Of a stretch of DNA of 64,000 bases, positions 44,449 to 52,776 are shown one piece after another. Each line of letters begins with the position of its first letter. Position 1 is the stretch's first letter. Under the pieces are notes generated by a model. The model had not been told where the DNA came from. It ran no database searches and saw only the letters and a list, made by a program, of their open reading frames with translations. Origin of the DNA: Levilactobacillus brevis. GTDB taxonomy: Bacteria; Bacillota; Bacilli; Lactobacillales; Lactobacillaceae. A program made the translations under genes and the position numbers. The DNA lies in contig CP079699.1 in NCBI GenBank assembly GCA_021383565.1, forward strand, positions 2,108,001 to 2,172,000, given 5' to 3'.

Positions 44449-44997
44449 ATGAAAATTAGTAAAAAAGTCTGGTTCGATGCGCTTGGCGTTGGGCTGTTCA
44501 CGCTGGTCTACAGTCTGATTATGGGGGGCTTGTCGCTATGGATGGGATCCGCGGCCTTTATTGCCGTCTCGTATTTCTTTGGCGCCGGTTTTCCCAAGGA
44601 CAAGCTCTGGAACATCCTGCTGAGCTTTGCGCTGGGGATTGTCTGGGGGCTGATTGCCTTTCGCCTGCTACAGATTCCCAGCCTTTCGTCGCTATGGCCC
44701 AGTGCCGTGATGTTTGGCGTGATGACCTTTATCGTCTTGTTTCTGCAGGGGACCATCATGAAATTCACCGTTGTGCCGGCCTGGCTCATTGCCTGGGGGA
44801 CCACGATGCTCATCATCACCAATATCACCGTCCACAACTGGTCACTCTTTGTTGTCCAACTCTACGGGTCCATGTTGCTGGGGATCTTCGTGATCGGCTA
44901 CGCCTCGGACGCCTTTAACTGGGTGATGTTCCGGCTATTTCCGGATAAGAAAGCAGCTAAGTCACCAGAAACACTCGCCGAAGATGAACAGGATTAA
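44449..44997 (+). CDS. DUF1097-family membrane protein
   Basis: 182 residues with five or six predicted membrane helices and a short acidic C-terminal tail, matching the DUF1097 pattern (ALGVGLFTLVYSLIMGG; FFGAGFPKDKLWN). The function of the family is unknown. A cre-like site overlaps its likely promoter, hinting at carbon-source control. AAAGGGG lies before the ATG. Confidence 0.8.
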   Translation: MKISKKVWFDALGVGLFTLVYSLIMGGLSLWMGSAAFIAVSYFFGAGFPKDKLWNILLSFALGIVWGLIAFRLLQIPSLSSLWPSAVMFGVMTFIVLFLQGTIMKFTVVPAWLIAWGTTMLIITNITVHNWSLFVVQLYGSMLLGIFVIGYASDAFNWVMFRLFPDKKAAKSPETLAEDEQD

Positions 44998-45004
44998 ATA
45001 CTAA

Positions 45005-45037
45005 GGGGCAACGCCAAAGACTGGCGGTGCCCCTTTT
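45005..45037 (+). terminator. DUF1097 gene terminator
   Basis: Stem GGGGCAACGCC/GGCGGTGCCCC (one G-U pair) followed by TTTT. Confidence 0.9.
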
Positions 45038-45107
45038 AATTGGCAGCATTTCACCAGATTCTGTCTTTCTTCTCGGGTTTTTGCTAAGCTGAAAGGGAGG
45101 TGATTTC

Positions 45108-45995
45108 ATGCAGATACAAGAAGGTTACATGCCGTTTCAAACGTACCACACCTACTACCGAATAGTGGGGGACCTGCACAACGGGCAAACGCCGCTGTTA
45201 CTGTTACACGGCGGTCCCGGGTCGACCCACAATTATTTCGAAGCGTTCGATGAACTGACGGCCACGACCGGGCGGCCCATCGTGATGTACGATCAACTCG
45301 GTTGCGGGCAGTCGGACATGCCGGACGACCCGCAACTTTGGCGTGCGCAGACCTGGGTGGCCGAGCTGCAGGCCCTGCGTGACTATCTCGGGTTGACCAA
45401 GATTCACCTATTGGGACAATCGTGGGGTGGCATGCTGGCCATCATCTATCTGTGTGACCACCAGCCACGGGGAATTCAGAGCCTCACACTGGCCAGCACG
45501 CTTTCGTCGGCCCAGCTCTGGGCGCGAGAACAGCACCGGATGATTGGATTCATGAGTGTCGCGGACCAGTCGGCTATCGCGCAAGCCGAACGCAGCGGGG
45601 ATTTCACAACACCCGCCTATCAGACGGCCAATCAACATTTCATGACGCGTCACGCGGCCGGCCCCGTGACGGCGGACTCGCCGGCGTTCTTACGGCGGGC
45701 TAAACGGCCGGGCACCGTGGCCTACAACACGGCCTGGGGACCCAACGAGTATTTTCCCACGGGGACCCTCAGAGACTACGAGTACACGGCCAAACTCGCT
45801 CGGATCACGACGCCCACGTTGGTCACCAGTGGTGTCAATGACCTCTGTACGCCGCTTATCGCCAAGACGATGGTCGATCACCTGCCAAACGCCGAATGGA
45901 CGCTGTTCGCCCACAGTCGGCACATGGCCTTCATCGAAGAACCGGCCGCCTATCTGGCACGGTTGACGACGTGGTTGGCACAACATGATGCGTAA
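45108..45995 (+). CDS. pepI: Proline iminopeptidase (alpha/beta hydrolase, S33)
   Basis: 295 residues. The oxyanion motif HGGPGSTHNYF, nucleophile Ser105 in GQSWGGML, Asp in SGVNDLCTP and His in HSRHMAFIE form the S33 triad. The enzyme removes N-terminal proline from peptides in the cytosol, the last step in using casein-like or plant peptides brought in by Opp. GGAGGTG lies five bases before the ATG. It ends at a bidirectional terminator. Confidence 0.92.
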   Translation: MQIQEGYMPFQTYHTYYRIVGDLHNGQTPLLLLHGGPGSTHNYFEAFDELTATTGRPIVMYDQLGCGQSDMPDDPQLWRAQTWVAELQALRDYLGLTKIHLLGQSWGGMLAIIYLCDHQPRGIQSLTLASTLSSAQLWAREQHRMIGFMSVADQSAIAQAERSGDFTTPAYQTANQHFMTRHAAGPVTADSPAFLRRAKRPGTVAYNTAWGPNEYFPTGTLRDYEYTAKLARITTPTLVTSGVNDLCTPLIAKTMVDHLPNAEWTLFAHSRHMAFIEEPAAYLARLTTWLAQHDA

Positions 45996-46000
45996 ATTAA

Positions 46001-46038
46001 AAATGCCCACTAACTTAATCGAAAGTTAGTGGGCGTTT
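46001..46038. terminator. Bidirectional terminator
   Basis: Perfect stem GCCCACTAACTT/AAGTTAGTGGGC between convergent genes. Confidence 0.88.
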
Positions 46039-46047
46039 CGCTTGGTC

Positions 46048-46488
46048 TTAAAGGTCGTTCGCGTTAGCCATCATCTGTTCCATCACCCGATCGAGCGTGT
46101 CCAGATCGGCTTGCGGAATGCCGGCCGTCACCTGTTCGCGGAAGGCTTCAGCTAGCGGAATACTTTGCTTTAACAGGTTTTCACCTGCCGTCGTCAGCGT
46201 GAGTAGGCGGGCACGGTGGTCCTTGGTACTGACCGCCACCGTGATGAGCGCGTCGGCCCGCAACTGATTGACGATTTTGACCATGCTAGGGCCGGTGATG
46301 CCGATGAGCTCGGCCAGATCGCGCTGCCGGATTTGGGCCTGCTGATCGATGTAGTAGAGGGCCATCCAGGCGCTGCGGTTGATGCCCATGGGGGTCAACG
46401 CGTCGTTGAATTTATTGGCGAAAAGCTTACTACTGCGGGAAGTAATGCACATGATACAGCTGTCCAAGTCGAATTGAGATGTTGCCAT
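46048..46488 (-). CDS. MarR-family regulator, OhrR-like
   Basis: 146 residues with a MarR winged helix (IRQRDLAELIGITGPSMVKI, DHRARLLTLTTAGENLL). Cys11 and Cys14 (LDSCIMCITSRSSK) sit where OhrR has its peroxide-sensing cysteine, so an oxidant-sensing repressor is likely. It is divergent from two OsmC genes and a 16-bp palindrome (46553-46568) lies between them. The ATG at 46488 is preferred; a GTG nine bases upstream is possible. Confidence 0.88.
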   Translation of the reverse strand: MATSQFDLDSCIMCITSRSSKLFANKFNDALTPMGINRSAWMALYYIDQQAQIRQRDLAELIGITGPSMVKIVNQLRADALITVAVSTKDHRARLLTLTTAGENLLKQSIPLAEAFREQVTAGIPQADLDTLDRVMEQMMANANDL

Positions 46489-46552
46489 TGAAGTCACCGC
46501 CCTCGAAAGAAATTAGATGCCTTATTATACCATGTATCGAATTAAAAGATAG

Positions 46553-46568
46553 ATAGTTAGCTAACTAT
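46553..46568. promoter_or_regulatory. Palindromic operator between marR and osmC genes
   Basis: Perfect palindrome ATAGTTAGCTAACTAT. It abuts the -35 (TTTACT, 46568) of a promoter with -10 TATAAT (46590-46595), so a bound MarR dimer would block osmC transcription. Confidence 0.7.
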
Positions 46569-46600
46569 TTACTTTGCTCAGCTGTTCATTATAATGAAGT

Positions 46601-46614
46601 TGTAAGCGCTTATC
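46601..46614. promoter_or_regulatory. cre-like CcpA site (TGTAAGCGCTTATC)
   Basis: Close to the cre consensus, located just after the osmC -10 box, where CcpA binding would repress. Confidence 0.4.
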
Positions 46615-46638
46615 AAAACGAAATAGGGGGCTACACCA

Positions 46639-47076
46639 ATGGAAAGATATCAAGCAACGGCCAGAAAAACCATGTCGGGTCTACAAGTTGACGTTCATTC
46701 TCGTGGCGTACATACCACCATCGACGAGCCGCAGAGCTTGGGTGGGACGAACACGGGGATGAATCCAGTGGAACTACTCTTGAGCTCACTGGGCACGTCC
46801 CTCCAAGCAACGGCGGCTGAATTGGCGCCGGAAAACAAGTTTGAATATGAGCAAATGACCGTCAATCTAGAAGGTGATCTGGATGCTGCTGGCTTTATGG
46901 GTGACCCAGACATTCGCAATGGATTTCAAGAAATTCGGTATACCCTTCAGTTCAAGACGCAAGCCTCGCAAGCCGAATGCGGCCGCTTTGCGGATTTGGT
47001 AGCGGCTAATTGTCCGGTCGAAGATATGCTGAAAAATGGGGTCACGGTCGCATTAGATCAAGTTGAGATTGTTTAA
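46639..47076 (+). CDS. OsmC/Ohr-family protein (first)
   Basis: 145 residues of the OsmC fold (GGTNTGMNPVELLLSSLGTSLQA; NCPVEDMLKNGV). OsmC/Ohr proteins use two cysteines to reduce organic peroxides; here the C-terminal Cys (NCPVED) is kept, but the first site reads SLGTSL rather than LxxCxxA, so peroxidase activity is doubtful. It forms an operon with the second OsmC gene 15 bases downstream and is probably repressed by the divergent MarR. Confidence 0.88.
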   Translation: MERYQATARKTMSGLQVDVHSRGVHTTIDEPQSLGGTNTGMNPVELLLSSLGTSLQATAAELAPENKFEYEQMTVNLEGDLDAAGFMGDPDIRNGFQEIRYTLQFKTQASQAECGRFADLVAANCPVEDMLKNGVTVALDQVEIV

Positions 47077-47091
47077 AAGGAGGCCGTCAAC

Positions 47092-47505
47092 ATGGCAATG
47101 GAGACGTTTAAAGTTCAGGTAACCAGTACCGACCAACCGAAAGAATATCAAGCAACCGTTCGCGATTTTACGGTAAAATTAGCGCCTGATTCCACGACGG
47201 CCAACAGCCCTCACGAGGCGGTGTTACAAGCGCTCGGGGCCTGCGAGGCCATCGTGATGGCGTCCTTCAATAAGCAACAGGGCTTCACCTACCGGGATGT
47301 TTACTACACCCTAGAAGGGTTAAAATCTAGCGATGCCCAGCGCCCGGGACTGGAGCGCATCGGTGTGGCCGTTCATTTGGATACGCCCGAGTCGAAAAAA
47401 AAGTGTCAGGAATTTATGACCTTTACCGAGAACACCTGTCCGGTCATGGACAACTTAACCCATACAGTTCCGGTGAAGCGGACCGGTGTCACGGTCGTTG
47501 CATGA
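47092..47505 (+). CDS. OsmC/Ohr-family protein (second)
   Basis: 137 residues. Both cysteines expected for thiol peroxidases of this fold are present: QALGACEAIVM and ENTCPVMDNL. It is therefore the likelier catalytic member of the pair and would reduce organic hydroperoxides. AAGGAGG lies before the ATG. It may pair with the preceding paralogue as a heterodimer, since one carries the missing cysteine; this is inference. Confidence 0.9.
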   Translation: MAMETFKVQVTSTDQPKEYQATVRDFTVKLAPDSTTANSPHEAVLQALGACEAIVMASFNKQQGFTYRDVYYTLEGLKSSDAQRPGLERIGVAVHLDTPESKKKCQEFMTFTENTCPVMDNLTHTVPVKRTGVTVVA

Positions 47506-47522
47506 CATCATCGCACCAAGCT

Positions 47523-47558
47523 AGGGGCCTGAGACCAAACGTCTTGGGTCCTTTTTTG
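47523..47558 (+). terminator. osmC operon terminator
   Basis: Stem GGGCCTGAGAC/GTCTTGGGTCC with G-U pairs, followed by TTTTTT. Confidence 0.85.
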
Positions 47559-47565
47559 TCGCCAA

Positions 47566-47581
47566 TGTTTCACATGAAACA
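47566..47581. promoter_or_regulatory. parS-like site (TGTTTCACATGAAACA)
   Basis: One mismatch to parS, flanked by an outer CCAA/TTGG, which makes the palindrome longer. Intergenic, right after a terminator. Confidence 0.55.
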
Positions 47582-47680
47582 TTGGCGGTAATTCTAAAGA
47601 ATAGTTAAGGATTCGCCCCGGCGCGCAACCAAAACCAGATTTTTTACATTAGTAAGAGTATAGGGGGAATGTGCGGCCTC

Positions 47681-48427
47681 CTAGTGCCGATAAATAAACA
47701 CCAGCTCACTAGCCGTCGACCGGTCCGGTGCGTACTGCCAGTCGGGATGGTCGAAGCGCGTGACGGCCGCCACCGTCTGGACCTGATGCTCGGCCAAGAA
47801 GCGGACCATTTCACCGCGGGCCATCTTGGCCAACGTCGCCTTCACCTTGAGTTGGCCGTTGACCAGACTACCGAAGACGACGGTCACAAAGGGTTGTTGT
47901 GGCGCGAGGTAGGGTCTGATGGTCTTGGCGTATTCCTGTGAGGCCAGGTTGATAATCGGTTCTGGCGTCGGCGTCAGCGCACGGTACAGCTGACTACCCC
48001 AGAAGGCGTAGAGGTTATGGTGATGATTAACGGATAACCGTGACTGCATTTCCAGCCGGTAGGGGACGACGCCGTCAAATGGTCGCAGAATCCCGTAAAA
48101 ACCGGAGAGAATGCGCAGGTTGGCCCGCACGTATGCCAGTGCCGGTGCGGTAAACAGGTCGGGGGCCATGTACTGGTACTGAATGCCGCTGAAGGCCAGC
48201 AAGGCCGGCGTCAACTGGCGGGTTAAGTCGAGTTCTTGCAGCCAGGCGTAGTTCGGCCGGGCCAGCTTGTTGCTACAGTGCCAGAGCGCCTTGGCTTGGT
48301 CGTAGTCGAGTTGCCGCAACCGGATCAAGATTTGGCGTGTCTGGTCCAGATACTGCGGCCGGCCGTCACAGGCAAAGGTGTCGGGATCGACAACCATCTT
48401 TTTGGCGGGCGCAATGATGATTTTCAC
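47681..48427 (-). CDS. yaaA: Peroxide-stress protein YaaA (DUF328/UPF0246)
   Basis: 248 residues starting at GTG 48427 with AGAAGG upstream. The family pattern is clear: IIIAPAKKMVVDPDTF, FSGIQYQYMAP, LSGFYGILRPFDGVVPYRLEM, NLASQEYAKTI. YaaA binds DNA and lowers free iron during peroxide stress in E. coli. Its nearness to the MarR/OsmC module strengthens the impression of an oxidative-stress neighbourhood. Confidence 0.93.
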   Translation of the reverse strand: MKIIIAPAKKMVVDPDTFACDGRPQYLDQTRQILIRLRQLDYDQAKALWHCSNKLARPNYAWLQELDLTRQLTPALLAFSGIQYQYMAPDLFTAPALAYVRANLRILSGFYGILRPFDGVVPYRLEMQSRLSVNHHHNLYAFWGSQLYRALTPTPEPIINLASQEYAKTIRPYLAPQQPFVTVVFGSLVNGQLKVKATLAKMARGEMVRFLAEHQVQTVAAVTRFDHPDWQYAPDRSTASELVFIYRH

Positions 48428-48490
48428 GGCAGAGACCTTCTTTCGGAGAGATTTCGATTCTAAGCGTAGCATAGTTTCGCAGTTAAGACG

Positions 48491-48522
48491 CCAAAAAGAG
48501 CTCGGACCGGGGCCCGAACTCT
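48491..48522 (-). terminator. GH30 gene terminator
   Basis: Minus-strand stem AAGAGTTCGG/CCGAGCTCTT (one G-U pair) followed by TTTTTGG. Confidence 0.85.
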
Positions 48523-48577
48523 TGGGAATCAAATTTAATTCAGCGAGACATAAACGTTGCGCTTAAAGACGTTAGGC

Positions 48578-50128
48578 TTAAACGAGCTGGCTACCGGCAC
48601 TCTGGCCAGGCGCCACGTCATCGTGGTTGGCCGGCGTCGGGTTCAGTGCAAAGTCATCGTCGGCGGGGATGGTCGAGGTGTTTATCTCGCCATCGGACTT
48701 GTGTAGCGTGACCGTACCGTAAGCGGGGACCGTCGCGATTTGCCAGTGATCGCCATCGCCGTTAACCGTCACGGCCGCCTTGATGGGCGTGTCCGTTGGG
48801 TTGTAGAGGTGGGCCACGATGTCGCCGTTAGCGCCGAGAAAGGCCACGGAACCGAGACTACCGGTATAGCCGTCCTTGGTGTAATTGGTCGAACCGATGA
48901 CGGTCGAGCCAGTCGGTACGTCTTGGCCGAAGTTACGCAGCATGAAGTACTCGAGGTTCCGCTGAACCTTCCCGGTGGTGTGGTCGATGGTGACAACCCC
49001 TTCCCGGCCGGTGGAATCCGCGGCGTTTGGCAAGCCCCGTTCATCCAACGCGAGGTTCCAGAGCGTAATCATGCTCAGGCCGTTGTGAACCAGCCAGTTG
49101 CCAATCACGCTGAACATGATGTGAGCGGACTCTTCGGGGTCATCGGTCATCATGCAGCGCCGTTCGGTCATGACCACGTCCCAGTTGGGATAGGTCCGGT
49201 TGGCGTTGTAGAGGTTCTCAAATGGCCCGGAGTAGGTGTGAACCGCCAGTCCGTCAAAGGCGGCGGCCTCGGCCGGCGTCACTTCTTCTTCGATTGGCTT
49301 GGTCAACGCGTGGAAACTGTCGTCCAGCAGGTATAACTTGGTGTCGGGGAAGGCGCGATTCAGCGCTGGCCGCAGATACTTGTAGCCGAAGCTGGCCAAT
49401 TCAGGAATCGTCCAGATCATGGCTGGCCAATGAGCGGCGTTCGAAGGTTCATTTTGAATCGTCAAGCCGTAGATCGGAATCCCCAACTTGCGATATTCTT
49501 CAATGTAGCGAATGAAGTATTGGGCGTAGATGTATTCGAAGCGGTTCTCTTCGGTGTAGCCGTTGCCGGTAAATTCGCCAAAGCGCAGATGACCACCGTG
49601 GGTCAAGTGACCGGTGTTTTTCATCCAAGCGGGACCGGACCACGGGGAGGCGATGATCTTCAGTGCCGGGTTAATTTGCAGGATTTCCTGTAAAACGGGC
49701 ACGATGTTCTTTAGGTCTTTCGTCGCATCCGGTGCACCGGGTTGGCCTTCGCCAATGGAGAAGTGTTCCAGCTTGTTGTCGTGCTCGCCGTAAGGCATGT
49801 CGTCGTAGGTGTAGTAGGCCTGACTCTGGAAGTCACACGACCCTAAAGGTACCCGGACGCTCGAGAAGCCGCCTTGCTCAGGATCGAAGAGTTCGGTCAA
49901 CAAGTCGTGACGTTGCTGGGCGTCCATGTCTTGCCAGAGTAAATGTGCGGCGGAGTCGGTGATGGCGGCTCCGGCCCCTTTCCAGTCTTGGTGCTTGTCG
50001 GTCGGATCGATGATGATCTTCTTGGCCGTCGCCGCGTCGGTCTGGTAATCCGGGGTGGCCAGCGGTGCACGCCGTTGGGTGAGGTCGCCAGAAGTCGTGG
50101 TCCAAAATTCGTGTTTAAATTTTCTCAT
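48578..50128 (-). CDS. Glycoside hydrolase family 30 (glucosylceramidase-like)
   Basis: 516 residues; ATG at 50128 with GGAGG ten bases upstream. A GH30 barrel with acid/base Glu227 in GLTIQNEPSNA and nucleophile Glu322 in VVMTERRC, plus a C-terminal beta domain (SVAFLGANGDIVAHLYNPTD). There is no signal peptide, so it works inside the cell on imported glycosides. Substrate (beta-glucosides or xylosides) is uncertain. The divergent AraC gene and a cre-like site at 50220 suggest induction by substrate and carbon repression. Confidence 0.9.
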   Translation of the reverse strand: MRKFKHEFWTTTSGDLTQRRAPLATPDYQTDAATAKKIIIDPTDKHQDWKGAGAAITDSAAHLLWQDMDAQQRHDLLTELFDPEQGGFSSVRVPLGSCDFQSQAYYTYDDMPYGEHDNKLEHFSIGEGQPGAPDATKDLKNIVPVLQEILQINPALKIIASPWSGPAWMKNTGHLTHGGHLRFGEFTGNGYTEENRFEYIYAQYFIRYIEEYRKLGIPIYGLTIQNEPSNAAHWPAMIWTIPELASFGYKYLRPALNRAFPDTKLYLLDDSFHALTKPIEEEVTPAEAAAFDGLAVHTYSGPFENLYNANRTYPNWDVVMTERRCMMTDDPEESAHIMFSVIGNWLVHNGLSMITLWNLALDERGLPNAADSTGREGVVTIDHTTGKVQRNLEYFMLRNFGQDVPTGSTVIGSTNYTKDGYTGSLGSVAFLGANGDIVAHLYNPTDTPIKAAVTVNGDGDHWQIATVPAYGTVTLHKSDGEINTSTIPADDDFALNPTPANHDDVAPGQSAGSQLV

Positions 50129-50219
50129 AACTAAACTGCCTCCAATAGGATTCGATGATTGTGCAATAATGGTATAAGCGGGTCGAAACTCCAAGAAATA
50201 AGCCCGGGTACTCTTTTAT

Positions 50220-50233
50220 CGTAACCGCTTACA
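50220..50233. promoter_or_regulatory. cre-like CcpA site upstream of the GH30 gene
   Basis: Minus-strand TGTAAGCGGTTACG; one mismatch to the consensus, 92 bases upstream of the GH30 start codon. Confidence 0.45.
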
Positions 50234-50352
50234 GGAAAATCGTCCATGGCGATTACTACCTTGAATTTGTCCAAATGGAAACCAAATGGGATTGCCGCAA
50301 CAAAGCCAACATGGTAGGCTGGAGCTAAGCTTTTAGAGAGGGGACGGGTTGG

Positions 50353-51216
50353 ATGGCTCAACAATACTTGTTTCAGACCATTGAATCGAATATCTATCTG
50401 TATGCCGGTCATTTTCAACGGAACTTTCCCAGTTGGCACTATCCCCGGGAACAGCACCAGTTATTTGAGCTGATTACGGTATTGCAGGGGAGCGTGACCC
50501 TATTCATGGGACCGCGTCGGCTGGTAATTAAGGCCGGCGAGGCAATCATCATCACGCCGGAAACGCCCCACGAAAGCTTCAACTTTAGCGGGGATCGACT
50601 CCAGTTCTTCTGCTTCCACTTTAACGTGGGGGACTTAGAACTCAAGACGCAGATTATCAAAAATCTTGGAAACGTGGTGGCTCCTCGGGACTCCGCGGTT
50701 AGCCGCGCGGCGCACCAGTTCATCCAGTCGCTCATGGAATTGGAAGACCGTGATATTCAGGGCACGGCCCGTAAATTTCGGCTGGAGATCTTCTTTTTGG
50801 AGCTACTGACGACGTTGTCTCAGGCACAGCCGGTGGTGACGGCGGCGCAGGAGTATCCGGAGCGCGAGGTGGTCCTGGCACAGAAGCTGGCGAGTGGGCT
50901 CTTTCGCGATGACGGAACGCGCCGCACCTTTCAGGCGGTCTGTGCCGCCCGCAACGTCAGCACCACGTATGGTCACCGGATCTTCAAGCGCGTCTATGGC
51001 ATTACGCCCAGTGGGTATGCGCACGAGCGGCAATTCAGCCGGGCCAAGGTGCTACTGGAAATCGGGGAGAATTCCATCGAAGACATCGCCCTACAGCTTA
51101 AGTTTAGCAGTCAGGCCAGCTTTAGTAAGCAGTTCAAGAAGTGGTCGGGAATGACGCCCAGTGCGTTTCGCAAGACCCAGCAACGTGACCACCAGTCGGC
51201 CGACTATCTCGTTTAG
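50353..51216 (+). CDS. AraC-family regulator with cupin sensor domain
   Basis: 287 residues. An N-terminal cupin-like ligand domain (about 20-110, GSVTLFMGPRRLVIKAGEAI) is linked to a C-terminal pair of helix-turn-helix motifs (about 185-280, GITPSGYAHERQFSRAKVLL and SFSKQFKKWSGMTPSAFR). Such regulators sense a sugar and switch on the adjacent glycosidase; the divergent GH30 gene is the obvious target. There is no strong ribosome-binding site directly before the ATG (GAGAGGGG is about 14 bases away). Confidence 0.9.
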   Translation: MAQQYLFQTIESNIYLYAGHFQRNFPSWHYPREQHQLFELITVLQGSVTLFMGPRRLVIKAGEAIIITPETPHESFNFSGDRLQFFCFHFNVGDLELKTQIIKNLGNVVAPRDSAVSRAAHQFIQSLMELEDRDIQGTARKFRLEIFFLELLTTLSQAQPVVTAAQEYPEREVVLAQKLASGLFRDDGTRRTFQAVCAARNVSTTYGHRIFKRVYGITPSGYAHERQFSRAKVLLEIGENSIEDIALQLKFSSQASFSKQFKKWSGMTPSAFRKTQQRDHQSADYLV

Positions 51217-51220
51217 CCAA

Positions 51221-51236
51221 TGTTTCATGTGAAACA
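51221..51236. promoter_or_regulatory. parS-like site (TGTTTCATGTGAAACA)
   Basis: One mismatch to parS; five bases after the AraC stop codon and before the terminator of the convergent gene. Confidence 0.55.
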
Positions 51237-51247
51237 TCGGTGGCAAA

Positions 51248-51277
51248 CAAAAAGCAGCCGGCCTAGGCCAACTGCTC
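51248..51277 (-). terminator. Aldo/keto reductase terminator
   Basis: Minus-strand stem AGCAGTTGGC/GCCGGCTGCT, 4-nt loop, then TTTTTG. Confidence 0.82.
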
Positions 51278-51286
51278 TTGAAGACA

Positions 51287-52264
51287 TTACCACATGTATT
51301 CGATGGGATCTTTGATGTATTTATTGTAAACATCGGTCACAACGGCCATCTGATCCGCCGTCAGGGGCTTAATCTCGGCCGCATGAGTGTTGCGTTCGAT
51401 TTGACGAGGATTGCTGGCTCCTGGAATGACGGCCGAAACGGCGTCAAACATCAGGATGTACCGTAGGGCGGTATCGGCCAAGTTGTCGGTGCCGAGGCGT
51501 TCCTTTAGTTCTTGGGCCGCCTTGACGCCGGTCAGGTAGTCGACGCCGGAGAAAGTCTCGCCCTTGCTGAAGTGCTGGCCGTCTCGGTTGTTCATCCGGT
51601 GGTCGGCGGGATCAAAGTGCGTGTCCGCGGTGAATTTACCGGTTAGAAGGCCACTGGCCAGAGGGACCCGTGCTAAGATTCCCACGTTGGCCTTTTTCGC
51701 CAGGTCAAAGAAGAGTCTGGCCGGGCGGAGCCGGAACATGTTGAAGATGATTTCGACGCTGGAAATGTCATAGTCCAGCGACTTAATCGCCTCTTCGACC
51801 CGTTCAACGCTGACGCCGTAATTGGCAATCTTGCCTTCCTTTTTGAGGTCGTCCAAGGTTTTAAACGTTTCGGGTTGGTAGTAGATGCTCATCGGTGGGC
51901 AGTGTAACAGGACTTGATCGAGCGAATCGACTTGCATGTTTTGCAAGGATTCCTCCACGTATCTTCTGATGGCCTTGGGACTGAAATGGTCCGCGGTCAG
52001 GGGCATTTCTTTTCGCCCAACCTTAGTCGAGTAGTGGACATCGGGGTGGCGCTTAATAAATTGGCCGACGACCTTTTCGCTCATGCCATCTTGGTACCCA
52101 TCGGCCGTGTCAAAGAAGTTAACGCCGCGGTCATAGGCGGCTTCCAGGGTGTCGAGGGCGTCCTTTTCGTCAAAGGGTGCGCCCCATTTGCCCCCGAGTT
52201 GCCAGGTGCCGAGTGAAACTTCGCTGATGTTGAAACCGGTTTTTCCCAACTTTCTAAATTCCAT
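51287..52264 (-). CDS. Aldo/keto reductase
   Basis: 325 residues; ATG at 52264 with AAGGGAAGG upstream. TIM-barrel family pattern LGTWQLGG, catalytic Asp/Tyr region NFFDTADGYQDGMSEKVVG, Lys in YSTKVGRK, His in LLHCPP, and the NADPH site IPGASNPRQIERN. It reduces aldehydes or ketones. The divergent MerR gene of the AdhR type and the operator between them suggest induction by toxic aldehydes. Confidence 0.93.
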   Translation of the reverse strand: MEFRKLGKTGFNISEVSLGTWQLGGKWGAPFDEKDALDTLEAAYDRGVNFFDTADGYQDGMSEKVVGQFIKRHPDVHYSTKVGRKEMPLTADHFSPKAIRRYVEESLQNMQVDSLDQVLLHCPPMSIYYQPETFKTLDDLKKEGKIANYGVSVERVEEAIKSLDYDISSVEIIFNMFRLRPARLFFDLAKKANVGILARVPLASGLLTGKFTADTHFDPADHRMNNRDGQHFSKGETFSGVDYLTGVKAAQELKERLGTDNLADTALRYILMFDAVSAVIPGASNPRQIERNTHAAEIKPLTADQMAVVTDVYNKYIKDPIEYMW

Positions 52265-52303
52265 AGTGGTTAACCTTCCCTTCTGATTTATATTTAGCAT
52301 AGC

Positions 52304-52323
52304 ACTTGAAGCGCGCTTCAAGT
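52304..52323. promoter_or_regulatory. MerR operator, 20-bp perfect palindrome
   Basis: ACTTGAAGCGCGCTTCAAGT lies between a -35 (TTTACT) and a -10 (TATGCT) of the aldo/keto reductase promoter that are 19 bp apart, the stretched spacing that MerR-family activators correct by twisting DNA. Confidence 0.8.
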
Positions 52324-52359
52324 AAAGTTTTTTATTTCGCAAGATAGGACTGATCAAAC

Positions 52360-52776
52360 ATGACAGAATTGACGATTTCAGAAGTTTCCCAACAGTATCA
52401 CTTGGCGCCATCAACGTTGCGGTACTACGAGCGTTTGGGCTTGATTCCTAACGTGCAACAGCGGGGCAATCACCGCGTTTATAACGAGGCCAATTTGGAA
52501 AAATTAAACAGCATCGTCTGCTTTAAGAACTCGGGGATGAGCATGAGTGAGCTCCAAACATTGCTGAGCTATCAGGAAACGGGGACTGATTTGGATAAAA
52601 TCTTGACGGTACTGAAAGAACACGAGGTCAGCGTCGCCCAGCAGTTGGCCAAACTGGCGCAGTATCACCGGCACATTACCCAGAAGGTCGCCTTTTACTC
52701 GGCTATTAAGGAAGCGGAAGCTACGGGCGCACCCCGGCCGGATTGGGCGGATTATAAGCCGGGGGATGAGCGGTAG
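52360..52776 (+). CDS. MerR-family regulator, AdhR-like
   Basis: 138 residues: winged helix (ISEVSQQYHLAPSTLRYYER), a conserved Cys (SIVCFKNSGMSMSEL, residue about 53) where AdhR senses aldehydes, then a dimerisation coiled coil. It should bind the palindrome at 52304 and activate the divergent aldo/keto reductase. The start has only a weak site (TAGGA, 13 bases before). Confidence 0.88.
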   Translation: MTELTISEVSQQYHLAPSTLRYYERLGLIPNVQQRGNHRVYNEANLEKLNSIVCFKNSGMSMSELQTLLSYQETGTDLDKILTVLKEHEVSVAQQLAKLAQYHRHITQKVAFYSAIKEAEATGAPRPDWADYKPGDER

